Assembly (NCBI RefSeq): GCF_012844225.1
Contig: NZ_JABAGQ010000007.1
Coordinates: forward strand, 1 to 64,000
DNA length: 64,000 nucleotides
Direction: 5' to 3'
From: Rhodococcus sp. 105337
GTDB lineage: Bacteria > Actinomycetota > Actinomycetes > Mycobacteriales > Mycobacteriaceae
Shown here: positions 61,198 through 64,000 of the stretch, piece after piece
Numbering within the stretch: position 1 is the first letter of the stretch
Layout of the letters: each line of letters begins with the position of its first letter
The notes under the pieces: generated by a model
The model's database searches: none
The model's input: only the letters and a program-made list of their open reading frames with translations
What the model was told of the DNA's origin: nothing
Position numbers and translations under genes: made by a program

Positions 61198-62130
61198 ATG
61201 GCTCGCCTGAGCGAACCCAGCCCCTACATCGAGTTCGATCGGAAGCAGTGGCGCACACTGCGGAAGTCGACGCCGCTCGTCCTCACCGAGGACGAATTGA
61301 TCGGGCTCCGGGGACTCGGCGAGCAGATCGACCTCGCCGAGGTCGCGGAGGTGTATCTTCCCCTCGCCCGCCTGATCCATTTGCAGGTGGCCGCGCGTCA
61401 GCGGCTGTTCGCCGCGACCGCCACCTTCCTCGGAGAGAAGCACCCGGACCAGCAGGTGCCCTTCGTGATCGGTGTTGCGGGATCGGTCGCGGTGGGCAAG
61501 TCCACCACCGCGCGCGTGCTGCAGGCGCTGCTCGCGCGCTGGGAACACCATCCGCGGGTGGACCTGGTGACCACCGACGGATTCCTGTATTCGTCGAAAG
61601 AACTGATGCGGCGCAACATCATGCACCGCAAGGGCTTTCCCGAGAGCTACGACCGGCGCAAACTCCTTCGGTTCGTCACCGAGGTCAAATCCGGTGCCGA
61701 GGAAGTCACGGCGCCGATCTACTCACACATCTCGTACGACATCATTCCCGGCCAGTACCACATCGTCCGGCAGCCCGACATCCTCATCATCGAGGGCCTC
61801 AACGTGCTGCAGACCGGGCCCCGGCTGATGGTCTCCGACCTCTTCGACTTCTCGATCTATGTCGACGCCCGCCTCGAAGACATCGAACAGTGGTACGTAG
61901 AGCGGTTTCTCGCGCTCCGGAAGACGTCGTTCGCCGATCCCCAGGCGCACTTCCACCACTACGCGAACTTCTCCGATCGCGATGCGATCAGCGCCGCGAA
62001 AGAGATCTGGCACTCGATCAATCTGCCGAACCTGGTGGAGAACATTCTGCCGACCCGTCCCCGCGCGACACTGGTGCTGCGCAAGGATTCCGACCACTCG
62101 ATCAACAGGCTGCGACTGCGCAAGCTGTGA
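61198..62130 (+). CDS. coaA: Type I pantothenate kinase
   Basis: A 310-aa enzyme for the first, regulated step of CoA synthesis. P-loop [20 protein letters not shown], substrate region [39 protein letters not shown], and [31 protein letters not shown] near the C-terminus. ATG 61198 sits after a GAGGGA site; a GTG two codons upstream is possible. Orthologue of Rv1092c. Converges on the Z-prenyl synthase 18 bp away. Confidence 0.97.
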   Translation: MARLSEPSPYIEFDRKQWRTLRKSTPLVLTEDELIGLRGLGEQIDLAEVAEVYLPLARLIHLQVAARQRLFAATATFLGEKHPDQQVPFVIGVAGSVAVGKSTTARVLQALLARWEHHPRVDLVTTDGFLYSSKELMRRNIMHRKGFPESYDRRKLLRFVTEVKSGAEEVTAPIYSHISYDIIPGQYHIVRQPDILIIEGLNVLQTGPRLMVSDLFDFSIYVDARLEDIEQWYVERFLALRKTSFADPQAHFHHYANFSDRDAISAAKEIWHSINLPNLVENILPTRPRATLVLRKDSDHSINRLRLRKL

Positions 62131-62148
62131 CGGCCGCGGGGCGCGGAC

Positions 62149-62916
62149 TCAGATGCCGAAGCGCCGGTGCCGGGCCGCGTAGTCGCGCAGTGCGCGAAGG
62201 AAATCGACGCGCCGGAACTCCGGCCAGTACGCCTCGGTGAACCAGATCTCGGAATAGGCGCTCTGCCACAGCAGGAAGCCCGAGAGGCGCTGCTCCCCCG
62301 AGGTGCGGATGACGAGATCGGGATCGGGTTGCCCGGAGGTGTAGAGGTGGTCGTCGACAGCTTCGACGGTCACCGATTCGATGAGATCGGTGCCGGTGAG
62401 ACCCTCGGCATTCTTCGTGCGCAGCAGAGACTGCACTGCGTCCACGATCTCCTGCCGGCCGCCGTATCCGACGGCCACGTTGACATGCGTCCCGGTGCGT
62501 CCAGCGGTGCTCGCGGCCGCGTCGCGAAGCCTCTTCGCGTGGTCCTCCGGCAGCAGATCGGGCGCCCCGACGATCTTCACGCTCCAGTTCTGGCCCGGCG
62601 CCGAGATCTCCTCGACGACGTCGGCGATGATTTCCAGAAGGACGTCGAGTTCTTCCGGGTCGCGGCGCAGGTTCTCGGTCGAGAGCAGGTAGATCGTCGC
62701 CGTGTCGATCCCGGCCGCGTCACACCAGCCGAGTAGTTCGGCGATCTTCTTCGCGCCCTCGCGATGACCGTGGCTGACATCGGTGAACCCGTTCTCCCGT
62801 GCCCACCGGCGGTTCCCGTCGCACATCACCGCGACATGACACGGGCGCTGTGCGCCCTCCAGTTGCCTGAGCAACCGGCGCTCGTAGAGTCGGTACAACA
62901 CGCCTCGAGCGCTCAC
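62149..62916 (-). CDS. uppS: Cis-prenyl (Z-isoprenyl) diphosphate synthase
   Basis: A 255-aa cytosolic prenyltransferase of the UppS family. The catalytic motif PCHVAVMCDGNRRWARENG holds the essential Asp; others are YLLSTENLRRDPEEL, VAVGYGGRQEIVDAV, DPDLVIRTSGEQRLSGFLLW and WFTEAYWPEFRRVDFLRAL. Position matches Rv1086, which makes short-chain (Z,E)-farnesyl diphosphate rather than the decaprenyl product, so the chain length may be short here too. It uses IPP made via ispH. GTG start at 62916. Confidence 0.93.
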   Translation of the reverse strand: MSARGVLYRLYERRLLRQLEGAQRPCHVAVMCDGNRRWARENGFTDVSHGHREGAKKIAELLGWCDAAGIDTATIYLLSTENLRRDPEELDVLLEIIADVVEEISAPGQNWSVKIVGAPDLLPEDHAKRLRDAAASTAGRTGTHVNVAVGYGGRQEIVDAVQSLLRTKNAEGLTGTDLIESVTVEAVDDHLYTSGQPDPDLVIRTSGEQRLSGFLLWQSAYSEIWFTEAYWPEFRRVDFLRALRDYAARHRRFGI

Positions 62917-63075
62917 CCCGTCATCACCACGTGGGTCACATTACGCCCACCCGAGTGACGGGTCGCGGCGGTGGTCACACTGCCGGTCGCGACGCTTCCA
63001 CAGGCGGTATCGTGACCTCGAACTCGACCTACGGCACCGTAGGTTACCTGCGAGTCGAGAAGGTGGGGCGTCCTC

Positions 63076-63747
63076 ATGACGGCTTTCGGCATCGAAGAAC
63101 TGCCGGTCAAACCCCGTATGCGGGGATGGATTCACCTGTGGGCTTTCACGATCGCCGTGGTCGCAGGGATCACCCTCGTCCTCGCGTCGGTCTTCCTCGC
63201 CGATCGGCCGGACGCGGTGTGGCCGACCGCGATCTACAGCGCTACGGTCTGCGGCGTCTTCGGAGTGAGCGCGCTCTATCACCGGGTCCATTGGACCGAT
63301 CCCGGCGCGCGCATGTGGATGAAGCGAGCCGACCACTCGATGATCTTCGTCTTCATCGCCGGGAGTTACACGCCGTTCGCCGTGCTGGCGTTGCCCGCCG
63401 AGACCGGCCGGACCCTCCTCGTCGTGGTGTGGGCGGGAGCGCTCGCGGGCGTGGCACTGAAGATGCTCTGGCCCACCGCGCCCCGATGGGTCGGCGTTCC
63501 CCTTTACCTGCTGCTCGGCTGGGCCATCGTGCCGGTCGCGGGCGACCTGGTCGACGAGGCGGGACTGGTGCCGATGCTGCTCCTGCTGGCAGGCGGTCTG
63601 CTCTACAGCGCAGGAGCCGTTCTCTATGCGACGAAATGGCCGGATCCCTGGCCCTCGACGTTCGGGTATCACGAGTTCTTCCATGCCGCGACGGTGCTCG
63701 CCGCGCTCTGTCATGCCGTCGCGGTGTGGCTTGTCGTGTTCGGCTGA
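63076..63747 (+). CDS. trhA: Hemolysin III family (PAQR-like) membrane protein
   Basis: A 223-aa seven-helix membrane protein of the hemolysin III/YqfA/TrhA family. The conserved metal-type residues are visible: GVSALYHRVHW, MKRADHSMIFVFIAGSYTPF and FGYHEFFHAATVLAALCHAV (Ser, Asp and His that line the active site in the related PAQR/CREST hydrolases). In bacteria the family affects membrane energetics and fatty-acid use. Corresponds to Rv1085c. ATG 63076 has a GTGGGGCG leader; divergent from the prenyl synthase. Confidence 0.92.
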   Translation: MTAFGIEELPVKPRMRGWIHLWAFTIAVVAGITLVLASVFLADRPDAVWPTAIYSATVCGVFGVSALYHRVHWTDPGARMWMKRADHSMIFVFIAGSYTPFAVLALPAETGRTLLVVVWAGALAGVALKMLWPTAPRWVGVPLYLLLGWAIVPVAGDLVDEAGLVPMLLLLAGGLLYSAGAVLYATKWPDPWPSTFGYHEFFHAATVLAALCHAVAVWLVVFG

Positions 63748-63822
63748 GCGCTCTCGCTGGGCTCACGTGTCACATCTCACAGCAGGCGCCCCACAAGTCA
63801 CAGATTTGTACACTCGCGAACG

Positions 63823-64000
63823 ATGTCTATGCCGAACCTGCCCGGCTGGAGCCTGGCCTTCGAACTGACCGAGACCAACCGTGAGTGGCTCATCGAACGC
63901 CCGTTGGCGATCGCAAGCTATATCGTCGCGGCGATCGTGCTCCGATTCGTGTTGCACCGCCTGATCGACCGGATGACCAAGCCTCGCGACCCCTCGAAGG
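63823..64000 (+). CDS. MscS-type mechanosensitive channel, N-terminal part (truncated by window)
   Basis: 59 codons visible. A short soluble start (MPNLPGWSLAFELTETNREW) leads into a helix (LAIASYIVAAIVLRFVLHRL) ending in a basic turn, the usual first segment of MscS-like channels in mycolic-acid actinobacteria. The frame is open at the right edge; family assignment rests on layout and neighbourhood, so confidence is moderate. Confidence 0.5.
   Translation, partial: MSMPNLPGWSLAFELTETNREWLIERPLAIASYIVAAIVLRFVLHRLIDRMTKPRDPSK

Noticed and set aside
61127-61209. A 27-codon ORF overlapping the coaA start, possible leader peptide
   Set aside because: No ribosome site, no attenuator-like structure and no regulatory codon run; probably chance.
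1-64000. tRNA, rRNA, CRISPR array or insertion sequence
   Set aside because: I looked for clover-leaf-like runs, regularly spaced repeats and transposase motifs and saw none. The ychF insertion uses a protein gene end, not a tRNA.

Overview
The window is high-GC actinobacterial DNA, most likely from Rhodococcus or a close Nocardiaceae relative. The evidence is strongly GC-biased codon use, GTG/TTG starts, 4-nt start/stop overlaps, and a gene order from about 37.4 kb to the right end that matches my memory of the Mycobacterium tuberculosis Rv1085c-Rv1112 block: ychF, AI-2E family exporter, ispH, xseA/xseB, DUF4245, glpX, fum, phoH2, glyA, coaA, Z-prenyl synthase, hemolysin III. Everything here is read from sequence; no database search was run.

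Left part (0-10.7 kb): a DrrA-type ABC ATPase; a three-gene unit of nucleobase permease, Fe(II)/2-oxoglutarate oxygenase and alpha/beta hydrolase; a second-type clpP pair facing a PopR/ClgR-like activator that ends in Ala-Ala; an MFS carrier; a glyoxalase-fold protein; and an RsbW-like anti-sigma kinase next to a hemerythrin gene that has a textbook SigB/SigF-type promoter. A lipase-maturation-factor membrane protein follows.

Middle (10.7-34.5 kb): a tightly overlapping recC-recB-recD operon, small conserved proteins, a ferritin-like helical protein and a DJ-1/PfpI protein that both have SigB/F-like promoters, esterases, an EF-G-binding (FusB-like) zinc-finger protein, a TetR-controlled membrane protein, a CarD paralogue, malate:quinone oxidoreductase divergent from a LysR regulator, a secreted two-domain protein, hydrolases, an RluA-type pseudouridine synthase and a decayed gene.

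34.86-37.47 kb is a 2.6 kb, lower-GC insertion bounded by a 16-bp direct repeat. Both copies encode the last residues of YchF followed by a stop, so this is a site-specific integration scar at the ychF 3' end. It carries a DUF2971 gene and a membrane-anchored helical protein but no integrase.

Right part (37.4-64 kb): housekeeping genes. These cover DNA repair (sbcCD, rmuC, xseAB), isoprenoid synthesis (ispH, Z-prenyl synthase), gluconeogenesis/TCA (glpX, fum), one-carbon metabolism (glyA), CoA synthesis (coaA) and RNA metabolism (PIN-PhoH). Interspersed are envelope lipoproteins (one with an LGFP repeat), a secreted serine hydrolase operon, and membrane proteins including the start of a MscS-type channel cut by the window edge.
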